Below, piece after piece: positions 56,469 through 64,000 of a DNA stretch of 64,000 nt (the first letter of the stretch is position 1; each line of letters begins with the position of its first letter). This DNA is from Sphingobium sp. KCTC 72723. Its GTDB lineage: Bacteria; Pseudomonadota; Alphaproteobacteria; Sphingomonadales; Sphingomonadaceae. The notes under the pieces were generated by a model. That model searched no databases and was not told where the DNA came from. It saw only the letters and a program-made list of their open reading frames with translations. Position numbers and translations under genes: made by a program. The stretch is taken from NCBI RefSeq assembly GCF_014280435.1, contig NZ_CP060388.1:3547501-3611500 (forward strand), in the 5' to 3' direction.

Positions 56469-56511
56469 GACCCAAGGCCTGACCCAAGGGACGAGAACCA
56501 AAGTCCAATTT
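56469..56511 (+). promoter_or_regulatory. shared PQQ-regulon motif cluster, site B (before porin gene)
   Basis: Two copies of GACCCAAGG twelve bases apart (56469, 56481) and then GAACCAAAGTCCAATT (56495-56510). The last lies about 68 bases before the porin start. Tandem copies suggest several bound protein dimers. Confidence 0.45.
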
Positions 56512-56578
56512 CGGATCGCCCCGCCCCAACGCACTCTCCGCCCGGCTGGCTCGACCAGTGATAAATGGGAAGGATGAT

Positions 56579-57979
56579 ATGGCAAGGGGAAAATTCCTCG
56601 GGGGCGCCGCCATGGCGCTGATGTTCGCGGCAAGCGCGACCCCGGCGATGGCGGGAACGACCGCCGATCTGCTCAAGCGGCTGCATGAAAAGGGCATCCT
56701 GACCGACGAGGAATATCAACAGCTGGTCAGCCAGGACGAAGCGCAGATCGCCACCGCGCCTGCCGCAGCGCCCGCGCAAGCCGCAGCCGCGTCGCTGGAC
56801 GACAAGCGGATCGTGCGGATGGCCAATAGCGGCGTCGGCATGGAAGTGGGCGGCGTGACGGTCAAGATTTCCGGGTCGGTCAACGGTTTCTATACCCATG
56901 AAAATGGCCAGAAAGCCGGGCCGAACACAGCGGTCACGGGCGGCGTGGTGCCAGTGGGCGGCAACAGTTCGTCGATCCGCAACGGACTGCTGCCCGGTTA
57001 CCTGAAATTCGATGTGACGACCAACCAGGGCGGCTGGGACGTTGGCGCGCATTTCGGCATGTATCCCGGTATCAACAGTGCGACCTATGCGGCGGGCGGC
57101 GGCGCGAACAGCGGCGGGCAGAACACCGCGCTCCAGACCGCAGGCATTGATTTCCGCCAGACTTACCTGACGATCGGGCGGGCGGGCTTTGGCGAGGTCA
57201 AGATGGGCCGCGACATCGGCCTGTTCGGATCGGAAGGCATTTTGAACGACATCACCTTGTTGTCGGTAGGGTCCACCGGCGGCAATGTCGCGCCGTCCAA
57301 TACTTCGCTCGGTCGCATCGGTGTCGGCTATATCTACACCGATTTCCAGCCGCAGATCACCTATACATCGCCCAACCTGTCGGGCTTCCAGGTCACGGTG
57401 GGTATATTCGAACCGTTGCAGTCGCTGACGGGTCCCGGTGAGACGAGCAAGTCGCCCGCCTTCCAGGGCAAGATCGTCTATGACGGCAAGTTCGGCGATG
57501 TTTCGACCCGTGCCTGGCTGTCGGGCATTACCCAGAAGCATGACCGGGTGGACGGCGTATCCTATACCGGCAGCGGTTTCGATACCGGGGCCAAGATCGG
57601 CTATGGTCCGATCATGCTGACCGGCTATTATTATAGCGGGTCGGGCCTTGGCACCACGGCGCTGAACCTGTTCGATACCGATGCGAACGGTGCCAAGCGC
57701 GACAGCGACGGTTTCTACCTTCAGGGGCTGGCCACGTTCGGCAAATTTTCCGTCGGTGGCAGCTATGGCGAAAGCAATCTGGACTATGCCAACGCTGCCG
57801 ACGCGCTGGCCAATCCGACGCTGGTCGCCAAGAATAGCAGCTATGTCGGGCAGGTCCGTTATGGCCTGACCAGTTGGGTTACGTTGCTGGGCGAATATAT
57901 CCGCACGAAGTCGCAAGCGCATAACGGCAACGAGGCGAAGGCCGATACCGTTGCGGCGGGCGCCATCCTGTTCTTCTGA
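56579..57979 (+). CDS. outer-membrane porin
   Basis: 466 residues. Signal peptide ends TPAMA, followed by an N-terminal helix pattern LLKRLHEKGILTDEEYQQL and then a beta-barrel (SGSVNGFYTHENG; GFGEVKMGRDIGLFGSEG; last residues AGAILFF). The barrel resembles trimeric porins for small anionic or organic solutes. An AAGGA site precedes the ATG. It probably admits the alcohol or aldehyde handled by this cluster. Confidence 0.88.
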   Translation: MARGKFLGGAAMALMFAASATPAMAGTTADLLKRLHEKGILTDEEYQQLVSQDEAQIATAPAAAPAQAAAASLDDKRIVRMANSGVGMEVGGVTVKISGSVNGFYTHENGQKAGPNTAVTGGVVPVGGNSSSIRNGLLPGYLKFDVTTNQGGWDVGAHFGMYPGINSATYAAGGGANSGGQNTALQTAGIDFRQTYLTIGRAGFGEVKMGRDIGLFGSEGILNDITLLSVGSTGGNVAPSNTSLGRIGVGYIYTDFQPQITYTSPNLSGFQVTVGIFEPLQSLTGPGETSKSPAFQGKIVYDGKFGDVSTRAWLSGITQKHDRVDGVSYTGSGFDTGAKIGYGPIMLTGYYYSGSGLGTTALNLFDTDANGAKRDSDGFYLQGLATFGKFSVGGSYGESNLDYANAADALANPTLVAKNSSYVGQVRYGLTSWVTLLGEYIRTKSQAHNGNEAKADTVAAGAILFF

Positions 57980-58005
57980 TCGCAAGGCATCCGCGTGACG
58001 GAGGG

Positions 58006-58037
58006 GGGCCGCATCCTGAAAAGGGTGCGGCCCTTTT
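58006..58037 (+). terminator. intrinsic terminator after porin gene
   Basis: An 11-base-pair stem (GGGCCGCATCC with GGGTGCGGCCC, one G-T pair), loop TGAAAA and TTTT, 27 bases after the porin stop. Confidence 0.8.
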
Positions 58038-58060
58038 GCGTTGGCAGGAAAAAGCGGGAT

Positions 58061-58077
58061 GACCCAAGGTATAATGG
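58061..58077 (+). promoter_or_regulatory. shared PQQ-regulon motif, site C with TATAAT (before TonB receptor gene)
   Basis: GACCCAAGGTATAATGG, 56-72 bases before the receptor start. Its right part is a perfect -10 hexamer TATAAT (58070-58075). No good -35 lies 17 bases before it, so an activator bound at GACCCAAGG is plausible. Confidence 0.55.
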
Positions 58078-58132
58078 AGGGTGCCATCGCCGCCGCATAA
58101 TCATGGCTTCAACAAAAATATGGGAGAGCGAT

Positions 58133-60445
58133 GTGCGAGGGATGAAGGCGTTGCTGGCGGGGGCGGCCATGCTGTGGGCCGGGCAGGCATGGGCGCAGCC
58201 GATGATGGACGACGACCAGCGCCAGCCGATCACCGTGACTGCGCCGGGCGGGGCCATCGACGCCGACGATGCGCTGTCCTTGTCCGCCGCCGACATCAGC
58301 CGTGCAGGCACGCCTGACCTGCTGGGCGCCCTGACCCGCACGATAGCAGGTGTCACGTTACAGGATGCACAGGGCAATCCGTGGCAACCCAATCTGATCT
58401 ATCGCGGTTTTGCCGCGTCCCCCCTGCAAGGGCAGGCACAGGGAATCGCCGTCTATCTGGACGGGGCGCGGTTCAATCAGCCGTTCGGCGATATCGTCGC
58501 CTTCGACCTGCTGCCCGAAGCGGCGATCCGCAAGCTGAGCATATTGGACGCCAGCCCGATTTATGGCCTTAATGCCCTGGGCGGCGCGATGCTGGTGGAA
58601 ACGCGCAACGGGGCGGCCGATCCGGGGCTGGAAGCGAGCATGACCGGAGGGCGTTTCGACTATCGTGAGGCCAGTATAGCGGGCGGGTTCGCGAAGGGCG
58701 ATTTCAGCGCTTTTGGTGCGTTTCAATATAGCCATGAGGATGGCTGGCGCGATTTTTCGCCATCCCGCCTGTATAATGGCTATCTCGACCTGGGCTTCGA
58801 CACCGCGACCGGCGGTTTGCACATGAAGCTGATCGGTGCCGACACCGACCTGACCGGCAATGGCGTCGCCCCGGTCGAATTGCTGGCAGCCGACCGGCGG
58901 GCCGTGTTCACCTGGCCCGACAACAGCCGGTCGCGCTATGGCCGGGTCAGCCTGCACCCCTGGGTCGCACTGTCGGACCAGACGCGGATCGAAGGCACGC
59001 TCTATGCGCAGCGGCTGACGCTGCGCACGGTCAACGGCGATGCCGCCGATATCGAAGGGTGCGAGGATGACGATGCCGCCGGTCTGGTCTGTTTGGAGAC
59101 GGTCGGCGGGGACGATGAAGAAGAAGCGCAGACGATCCTGACCGATGCGGCCGGCAACGCCATTGCCGATACGATCGGCGGGGAAGGCTATGGCGTCCTG
59201 AACCGTGGCCGCACCCGCACCGATGCCATGGGCGCGCTGTTCCAGATCATCGACACGCGCCCCATGCTGGCAGGCGACAATCATTTCGCGCTGGGCATGA
59301 GTTACGACAGCAGCCGCACGCGGTTCGACACGTCGGTCGAGCTGGGCGCGCTGACCGACGAACGCAGCGTCGACGGGCTGGGCCGCTTCATCGTGCAGGC
59401 GGACGGGGCCATCGCGCCGGTCGGGCTGGTCGCGCACGCCGACTATTGGGGCATATTCGCGCAGGACCGGCTGCCGATCGCGCCGGGCCTCTCCGCCGAA
59501 ATCGGGCTGCGTTATAATCATGCGCGGGTCGTTTTGCAGGACCAGATCGGCACCGCGCTAAACGGGCGGCACAGTTTCAACCGGATCAATCCGGGGGTGG
59601 AATTGGACTATAGGGTCAGCAATGCGCTGTCGCTGCGTGCGGGCTATGCCGAAACCAACCGTGCGCCGACCCCGGCGGAATTGTCCTGCGCGGACGAAAA
59701 TGCGCCGTGCAGCCTGACCAATTTCTTCGTCGCCGACCCGCCGCTCAAGCAGGTCGTGGCGAAAAGCTGGGAATTGGGGGCGAGCGGGATGGCGCGGGCG
59801 GGCGGAGTTCATATCGCATGGCTGTTGTCAGCCTATGGCACGCGCAACAGCAACGACATTCAGTTTGCCGCGTCCGACATTCGGGGGCGCGCCTATTTCC
59901 GCAATATCGGCAGCACGCGGCGACAGGGGGTGGAAGCCAGCGTCAAAGCGTCGCGTGGCGGCCTGACCGCCAATCTGAGCTATGCCTTTAGCGATGCGAC
60001 CTATCGTGCGCCGCTGACGCTGAGCAGCCCGGCCAATCCGCAGGCCGACGACGACGGCACCATCGCGGTGGCGCGGGGCGACCGCCTGCCCGGCATCGCG
60101 CGCCACAGCGCGACGTTGAGCGTCGATTATGCCGCAACCGGCTGGTCGATCGGTGGCGATGTCATCGCGCGGTCGGGCCAATATCTCGTCGGGGATGAAG
60201 GCAATGACAATGCGAAACTGGGCGGCTATGCGATCGTCAACCTGCGCGGCAGCGTGACCATCATCAAGGGCGTCAGCCTGTTTGGCGAACTGCGCAACGC
60301 ATTCGACCGGCAATATGCGACTTTCGGCGCATTCAGCGAAGTGGACGAGATCGCGCTGGAGGAAGCCCCCGGCGCATCCAATCCGCGCGCCTATGGGCCG
60401 GGTGCGCCGCGCCGCTGGTATGTTGGCGTGAAAGCGCTATTTTGA
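58133..60445 (+). CDS. TonB-dependent receptor of the PQQ/lanthanide cluster
   Basis: 770 residues. GTG start chosen because GGAGAG lies four bases upstream and it leads straight into a signal peptide (LLAGAAMLWAGQAWA). The plug has LLGALTRTIAGVTLQD and DASPIYGLNALGGAM; the barrel ends YVGVKALF. Residues 310-331 form an acidic loop: C310, EDDD at 311-314, C320, and DDEEE at 327-331, suited to binding a hard cation. With a lanthanide-type dehydrogenase nearby and a shared promoter motif, lanthanide-chelate uptake is a good hypothesis. Confidence 0.88.
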   Translation: MRGMKALLAGAAMLWAGQAWAQPMMDDDQRQPITVTAPGGAIDADDALSLSAADISRAGTPDLLGALTRTIAGVTLQDAQGNPWQPNLIYRGFAASPLQGQAQGIAVYLDGARFNQPFGDIVAFDLLPEAAIRKLSILDASPIYGLNALGGAMLVETRNGAADPGLEASMTGGRFDYREASIAGGFAKGDFSAFGAFQYSHEDGWRDFSPSRLYNGYLDLGFDTATGGLHMKLIGADTDLTGNGVAPVELLAADRRAVFTWPDNSRSRYGRVSLHPWVALSDQTRIEGTLYAQRLTLRTVNGDAADIEGCEDDDAAGLVCLETVGGDDEEEAQTILTDAAGNAIADTIGGEGYGVLNRGRTRTDAMGALFQIIDTRPMLAGDNHFALGMSYDSSRTRFDTSVELGALTDERSVDGLGRFIVQADGAIAPVGLVAHADYWGIFAQDRLPIAPGLSAEIGLRYNHARVVLQDQIGTALNGRHSFNRINPGVELDYRVSNALSLRAGYAETNRAPTPAELSCADENAPCSLTNFFVADPPLKQVVAKSWELGASGMARAGGVHIAWLLSAYGTRNSNDIQFAASDIRGRAYFRNIGSTRRQGVEASVKASRGGLTANLSYAFSDATYRAPLTLSSPANPQADDDGTIAVARGDRLPGIARHSATLSVDYAATGWSIGGDVIARSGQYLVGDEGNDNAKLGGYAIVNLRGSVTIIKGVSLFGELRNAFDRQYATFGAFSEVDEIALEEAPGASNPRAYGPGAPRRWYVGVKALF

Positions 60446-60469
60446 ACAGGACAAGACAGGAGAGAAGCC

Positions 60470-60760
60470 ATGACCGCCTATTTCATCGCCGTGCGCAACG
60501 CCGTTACGGACCCCGCCGCCATGGACATATATGGCGCGCTGGCCGGCAAATCGACCGCCGGTCACGCCGTCACGCCGCTGGCCTTTTACGGCAAGACGCG
60601 CAGCACGGACGGCCCGGCGACCGACAGCGCGGTCATTCTGGCGTTCCCGACATTTGCGGAAGCCGAGGCATGGTATGACAGTCCAGCCTATCAGGACGCG
60701 CTGCCCCATCGGTTGAAGGGTGGGGATTATCAGACATTCATCGTTCAGGGCGTCGATTGA
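60470..60760 (+). CDS. DUF1330 protein
   Basis: 96 residues with a ferredoxin-like alpha/beta pattern: AYFIAVRNAVTDPAAM at the start and AVILAFPTFAEAEAWYDSPAYQ in the middle are the DUF1330 core. Function unknown. 24 bases after the receptor gene with AGGAGAG, so probably co-transcribed. Confidence 0.88.
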   Translation: MTAYFIAVRNAVTDPAAMDIYGALAGKSTAGHAVTPLAFYGKTRSTDGPATDSAVILAFPTFAEAEAWYDSPAYQDALPHRLKGGDYQTFIVQGVD

Positions 60761-60761
60761 T

Positions 60762-61709
60762 TCAGCCGTCAGGCAGGTCGATGCGCGGCAGCAACTGCGC
60801 CTCGATCGCCGGATAAAGGTGGGACACGCTGCGTTGCAGTTCGTAGCGGGCAGCGGCCATGGTGGCGAAGCGGGCGGGGATCGCCAGTTCGCCCGCTTCC
60901 ACCATGTCGAGGCCGTCGCCGACCGCCTGTGTCAGGGCGCCATCCAGCCAGTCGATCCAGTCGCGGGTCTGGGCGATGGCCGCCACGCCGCCGGGATCGA
61001 ACGGGCCATGGCCGGGAATGAGGCCGCCATGCGCCAGCGCCTTCAGCCGGTCGAGGCTGGCGCGCCAGAGCGGCAGGTTGGCCGTGGGCGTGCTGGGCGC
61101 GCGGTCGTGAAAGACCAGATCGCCCGCGATCAGCAGGCCCGTTTTTTCGTCAAGCAAAGCCAGGTCCGCGCCGCTATGCCCCGACAAGGCCAGCAGGCGC
61201 AGCGCGCGACCGCCGAAATCGTCGCGATCGATAGTGATCGCCCTGCCCGGCAGCGCCACGTCCGTGCCGCGCATCCAGTCGTTGAGGATGCGATACATGG
61301 CATCGGCAAACCCCTGCCCCTGCCCCCGCAGCGCGTCGATGGTGCCGGGCAGCGCGGCGACGATCGCGGGATCGAAAGCGGCCGTGCCGAGGCCATGGTC
61401 TGGATGGAGATGGGTTACATAGACGCGCGCCACCCGCTTGCCCGTCAACGCTTCCGCCACGCTTTTCAATGCGCGCGCATAGCGGAAAGACGGGCCGCAA
61501 TCGCACAGCACGACGCCCGATGGCGTGTCGATGATCGTGATGTTGGCGATGGCACCGCCATTGGCCGGTTCGATCGGCCCATCGACGCCATGGACCATCC
61601 AGATGCCGTCGCCTACCGCGACCGGACGGATGCTATAGTCGGTCGCGGCATGGGTAATGGCGGGCGTGGCCGCCAGCCCCGCCAGCAGGGCTCGGCGCGA
61701 CAGGATCAT
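60762..61709 (-). CDS. quinoprotein-relay metallo-beta-lactamase-fold hydrolase
   Basis: 315 residues with an export signal (SRRALLAGLAATPAITHA). THLHPDHGLG is the zinc-binding HxHxDH, and LSGHSGADLALLDE and HGPF follow. It belongs to the group found with SoxYZ-like carriers and PQQ dehydrogenases, role unknown. The start overlaps the carrier gene (ATGA); a longer reading starts inside that gene and is rejected. Confidence 0.88.
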   Translation of the reverse strand: MILSRRALLAGLAATPAITHAATDYSIRPVAVGDGIWMVHGVDGPIEPANGGAIANITIIDTPSGVVLCDCGPSFRYARALKSVAEALTGKRVARVYVTHLHPDHGLGTAAFDPAIVAALPGTIDALRGQGQGFADAMYRILNDWMRGTDVALPGRAITIDRDDFGGRALRLLALSGHSGADLALLDEKTGLLIAGDLVFHDRAPSTPTANLPLWRASLDRLKALAHGGLIPGHGPFDPGGVAAIAQTRDWIDWLDGALTQAVGDGLDMVEAGELAIPARFATMAAARYELQRSVSHLYPAIEAQLLPRIDLPDG

Positions 61710-62509
61710 CGGGCTGGCGCGGGCGACTGTTTCGCCACATCCACCTGCGCGCGATAGGCGCGTCCGTTTGTGTCGCGCGCGTCGATCGTCAGCCGGTCCC
61801 CTGCCTTGGCCATCGGCATCAGGGTAATGGCGGGATCCTCCGCTACGCTGGCCCATATCTCCATGTCTCCCAGCGCCCGTCCGCCAGCATCCTGCACACG
61901 CAGGGTTTCGAGATGATAGGTCGCGATGTTGGCGACGAAGCCTGTATCCATCGGGTGGCGGAAGGACAGGCGCAAACGCGCGTCGCCCCCGGCCAGCGGC
62001 CATGCCTCGCCCCGTATTTCGCCCAGATGCTGCGCCCAGTCGCCCTTGACCCGGCTGACCGGCGGGGCCGAACAGCCGCCGCCTGCCGCGTCGATCCAGC
62101 CGCCCGACACCAGCCATTGCCCGTCCGCCAGTTGCACCGCGCCGCGAACGGGCGTGCGCTGGTCCAGCTTTATGCGAGTAGCGATATAGGCCTGGGCATG
62201 ATCGGGCCGATAGTCGATCGCCAGCGGAATGGGATTGAGATCGGCGAACAGGACCATGCGCCGGACGCCGGGGATGGCGCGGGCGTCAATCGCGACCGGA
62301 AAGGCGCGCTGATTTTCCGCGATCGGAGGAAAGAGGACTTTGACGCGCGGATCAAAACGCACCGGATCGTCGCCGAAGATCGTGCGCGCATGGGCCGTCC
62401 ACATCGGTGACCCCAGCGGATCGGCGGGATAGGCCGCCCCGGCGGGCAGCGCAGGCGCGGCAAGCAGCGCCAGAACAAGCGCCACAAGCATGGTGACCCA
62501 GGGTTTCAC
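61706..62509 (-). CDS. quinoprotein-associated SoxYZ-like carrier protein
   Basis: 267 residues with a signal peptide (cleaved after LPAGA). The N-terminal domain has a SoxY-like GGGCSAPP, whose Cys would carry a substrate in a thio-linked form; the C-terminal domain (LRLSFRHPMDTGFV; GDRLTIDARDTNGR) is SoxZ-like. A fused SoxYZ of this kind is typical of PQQ alcohol clusters. Upstream motif D is in its promoter. Confidence 0.9.
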   Translation of the reverse strand: MKPWVTMLVALVLALLAAPALPAGAAYPADPLGSPMWTAHARTIFGDDPVRFDPRVKVLFPPIAENQRAFPVAIDARAIPGVRRMVLFADLNPIPLAIDYRPDHAQAYIATRIKLDQRTPVRGAVQLADGQWLVSGGWIDAAGGGCSAPPVSRVKGDWAQHLGEIRGEAWPLAGGDARLRLSFRHPMDTGFVANIATYHLETLRVQDAGGRALGDMEIWASVAEDPAITLMPMAKAGDRLTIDARDTNGRAYRAQVDVAKQSPAPAR

Positions 62510-62554
62510 ATCCTTCTCCTTAAGTGTGGGTCTATAGCGGTAGCGTGCGTGCTA

Positions 62555-62571
62555 CCATTGCACCTTTGGTC
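62555..62571 (-). promoter_or_regulatory. shared PQQ-regulon motif, site D (before SoxYZ-like gene)
   Basis: Minus strand GACCAAAGGTGCAATGG, 46-62 bases before the carrier start, 14 of 17 identical to site A. It lies in the short gap shared with the divergent CXXCW gene, which it may also influence. Confidence 0.5.
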
Positions 62572-62591
62572 CCAGGGACGAGGGAGAGGAT

Positions 62592-63146
62592 ATGCGGTCA
62601 GGATTGCAGCTTGCCGCCATGCTGATGATCGCCGCTTCACCGGCAGCGGCGCAGAGCGGGCCGTCTTTCGGCGCAGACGGATATCGCATCGCGCATTACC
62701 GCGCGCCGACGCGCCGCCCGCCCGATGGAGTGACGCGGATCGCGCCCGCCGCCGCCGCGCAGTTGCGCCCGGATCGCGACGCGCTGTTCATCGACGTGAT
62801 GCCGGCGGAGGGCGGCCAGAGGGAAGCCGATGGCCGATGGCGGCTGGCGTCGGTGCGACACAGCATCCCCGGCGCGCACTGGTTCCCCGAAAGCGGGCGC
62901 GGGGTGCCTGATCCCGCCATCGAAACCTGGTTCGTGCGGGGCGTGCAGCGATTGGTCGGGGGGCGCAAGGACCGGCCGATCATCGTATTTTGCCTGGCCG
63001 ATTGCTGGATGAGCTGGAACGCAGCGCGACGGTTGAAGGCGCTTGGCTATACGCAGGTCTGGTGGCTGGCGGAGGGGACGGACGGCTGGCGCGACCTTGG
63101 CCTGCCGCTGCGCCCGGTCCTGCCCGAAAGTGGGGCCAGAGGTTGA
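62592..63146 (+). CDS. PQQ-catabolism CXXCW-type rhodanese-like protein
   Basis: 184 residues with a signal peptide ending AAAQS. A rhodanese-like fold with FIDVMPAEGG, a middle HSIPGAHWFPESG, and IVFCLADCWMSWNAARR, whose two cysteines and Trp name the family. It is known only from association with PQQ alcohol oxidation. GAGGGAGAGG precedes the start. Confidence 0.9.
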   Translation: MRSGLQLAAMLMIAASPAAAQSGPSFGADGYRIAHYRAPTRRPPDGVTRIAPAAAAQLRPDRDALFIDVMPAEGGQREADGRWRLASVRHSIPGAHWFPESGRGVPDPAIETWFVRGVQRLVGGRKDRPIIVFCLADCWMSWNAARRLKALGYTQVWWLAEGTDGWRDLGLPLRPVLPESGARG

Positions 63147-63207
63147 TGCGGGATTGACCCGACTTTCCTGTCGAAATGCGGGCGCTGATCGCCAGCCTGA
63201 CGGAACG

Positions 63208-64000
63208 TCAGAGCCGCGCCAGCACCGCTTCGTCCGAACCCCCTGCCCAACTTTTGCGATAGAGCGCCAGCGTCCGGTCGCTCGCCACCCGGTCGCCCAG
63301 CCTGGCTTCGGCCTCTGCGCGGCCACGCAACGCCCAGCCATTGCCGGGCCGCCGGGCCAGAGCGCGATCGAACGCCAGCTTTGCGCCGCGCGCGTCGCCA
63401 TTGCGCAACAACAGCGCGCCCAGCGCCGCATCGACCGGCTGATGCCAGAGCGGCGGTTCGTTATAGGCGAATTTGCTTTCGATCCCGGCGGCCGCCTGCA
63501 ATAGTCGCGCAGCTTTGCGGCGCTGTCCCTCGCCCTCCGCGATCCGCGCCAGCGCAATGGTTTCGGCCAGCTTGACCAGCGGCAGATAGTTTTTCCGTAG
63601 CGCCCCCTTGCCCCGCGCCGCCCGCATCGCCACGATTTCGCGCATCGCATCGGCCTTGCGCCCTGCCCGGCCCAACCCTTCGGCCCGCAACGCCCACCAG
63701 ATTTGCCGCATATGGGGCAAGCGTGCATCGGGCTGCGGAATGGCCAGCAAGGCTTGAAGATCGTGCGCGAATTGCGCGCGGGCCTGAAGCGCTGAAATAA
63801 GGCGGCCTTCGAAACGGGGTTCCACCGCCACCTTCGCCGGGGTGATTGCCGCTTCAAGCCCGTCGGCCGCCTTCAACGCGGTATCGCGATCGCCGATCTG
63901 CTCCGCCGCCGACAGCATGAAGTGGCTATGGTGCGTGAAATAGCCATAATATTGGGGATCTTCATTCAACCGCCGCGCCATATCCTCATCGACCACGATA
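63208..64000 (-). CDS. TPR-type protein, N terminus beyond the right edge
   Basis: At least 264 residues remain; the frame is open to the edge. Helical repeats with the alternating small/large pattern of tetratricopeptides are visible, for example ALGALLLRNGDARGAKLAFDRAL and GWALRGRAEAEARLGD. HTHHSHFML-like wording near the edge (YFTHHSHFMLSAAEQIGD) resembles large TPR proteins of unknown role. Its link with the PQQ cluster is uncertain. Confidence 0.7.
   Translation of the reverse strand, partial: IVVDEDMARRLNEDPQYYGYFTHHSHFMLSAAEQIGDRDTALKAADGLEAAITPAKVAVEPRFEGRLISALQARAQFAHDLQALLAIPQPDARLPHMRQIWWALRAEGLGRAGRKADAMREIVAMRAARGKGALRKNYLPLVKLAETIALARIAEGEGQRRKAARLLQAAAGIESKFAYNEPPLWHQPVDAALGALLLRNGDARGAKLAFDRALARRPGNGWALRGRAEAEARLGDRVASDRTLALYRKSWAGGSDEAVLARL

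Noticed and set aside
57670..57720. EF-hand-like DTDANGAKRDSDG in the porin
   Set aside because: Spacing of acidic residues does not fit the 12-residue loop and there is no Glu at position 12.

Overview
The window looks like chromosome of a GC-rich alphaproteobacterium, most likely a sphingomonad (Sphingobium/Sphingomonas type). The reasons are dense overlapping operons, three large TonB-dependent receptors used with catabolic operons, DUF1592/DUF1552 proteins and a PQQ alcohol-oxidation module. No rRNA, tRNA, CRISPR array or intact mobile element was seen.

Layout. (1) 1-3.0 kb: the end of an unknown gene, a small lipoprotein, the potassium transporter Kup and a small membrane protein. (2) 3.0-11.5 kb: a local regulon of a LacI-family repressor. 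The same 14-bp operator lies before an EamA-type permease and, as a back-to-back pair, between the repressor and an operon of cytochrome P450, TonB receptor and two exported alpha/beta hydrolases. (3) 11.6-32.7 kb: a 19-gene, almost continuously overlapping purine-catabolic operon. It encodes transporters, adenine and guanine deaminases, XdhABC, UraH, UraD, allantoinase PuuE, allantoate amidohydrolase, ureidoglycine aminotransferase and the Hpx W/Y/Z enzymes. An HpxX (AtzG)-like segment appears to be fused to the C terminus of the first transporter. No known urate oxidase is present; an unassigned two-Rossmann flavoprotein sits exactly between uraD and uraH. (4) 32.7-43.2 kb: a LysR regulator with a phosphoribosyltransferase and a LOG-family phosphoribohydrolase on the minus strand. 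Divergent from it are a TonB receptor with an EF-hand-like loop, a secreted NUP-family nucleosidase-like protein that seems to use an ATC start, 8-oxoguanine deaminase and a urate/xanthine-type NCS2 permease. An exported adenosine deaminase converges on them.

(5) 43.5-49.8 kb: a secreted redox set of unknown function (DUF1592 c-type haem protein, Tat-exported DUF1552 protein, ankyrin protein, cytochrome c', cytochrome b561). A short decayed stretch and a possible 36-aa small gene follow. (6) 50.2-51.6 kb: a DUF3422 membrane protein. (7) 51.8-63.1 kb: a PQQ alcohol dehydrogenase with the DxD signature of lanthanide-dependent enzymes. It comes with a XoxJ-like binding protein, a PedF-type cytochrome c, a YVTN beta-propeller, a porin, a TonB receptor with an acidic Cys-bracketed loop, a DUF1330 protein, a SoxYZ-like carrier with a metallo-beta-lactamase-fold partner, and a CXXCW-type rhodanese-like protein. 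A 15-17-bp motif recurs before five of these transcription units. (8) A TPR-type protein runs off the right edge.

Together the genes describe a scavenger that takes up complex solutes through TonB receptors, strips nucleosides and purines in the periplasm and cytoplasm down to oxalate, CO2 and ammonia, and oxidises alcohols in the periplasm with PQQ enzymes.
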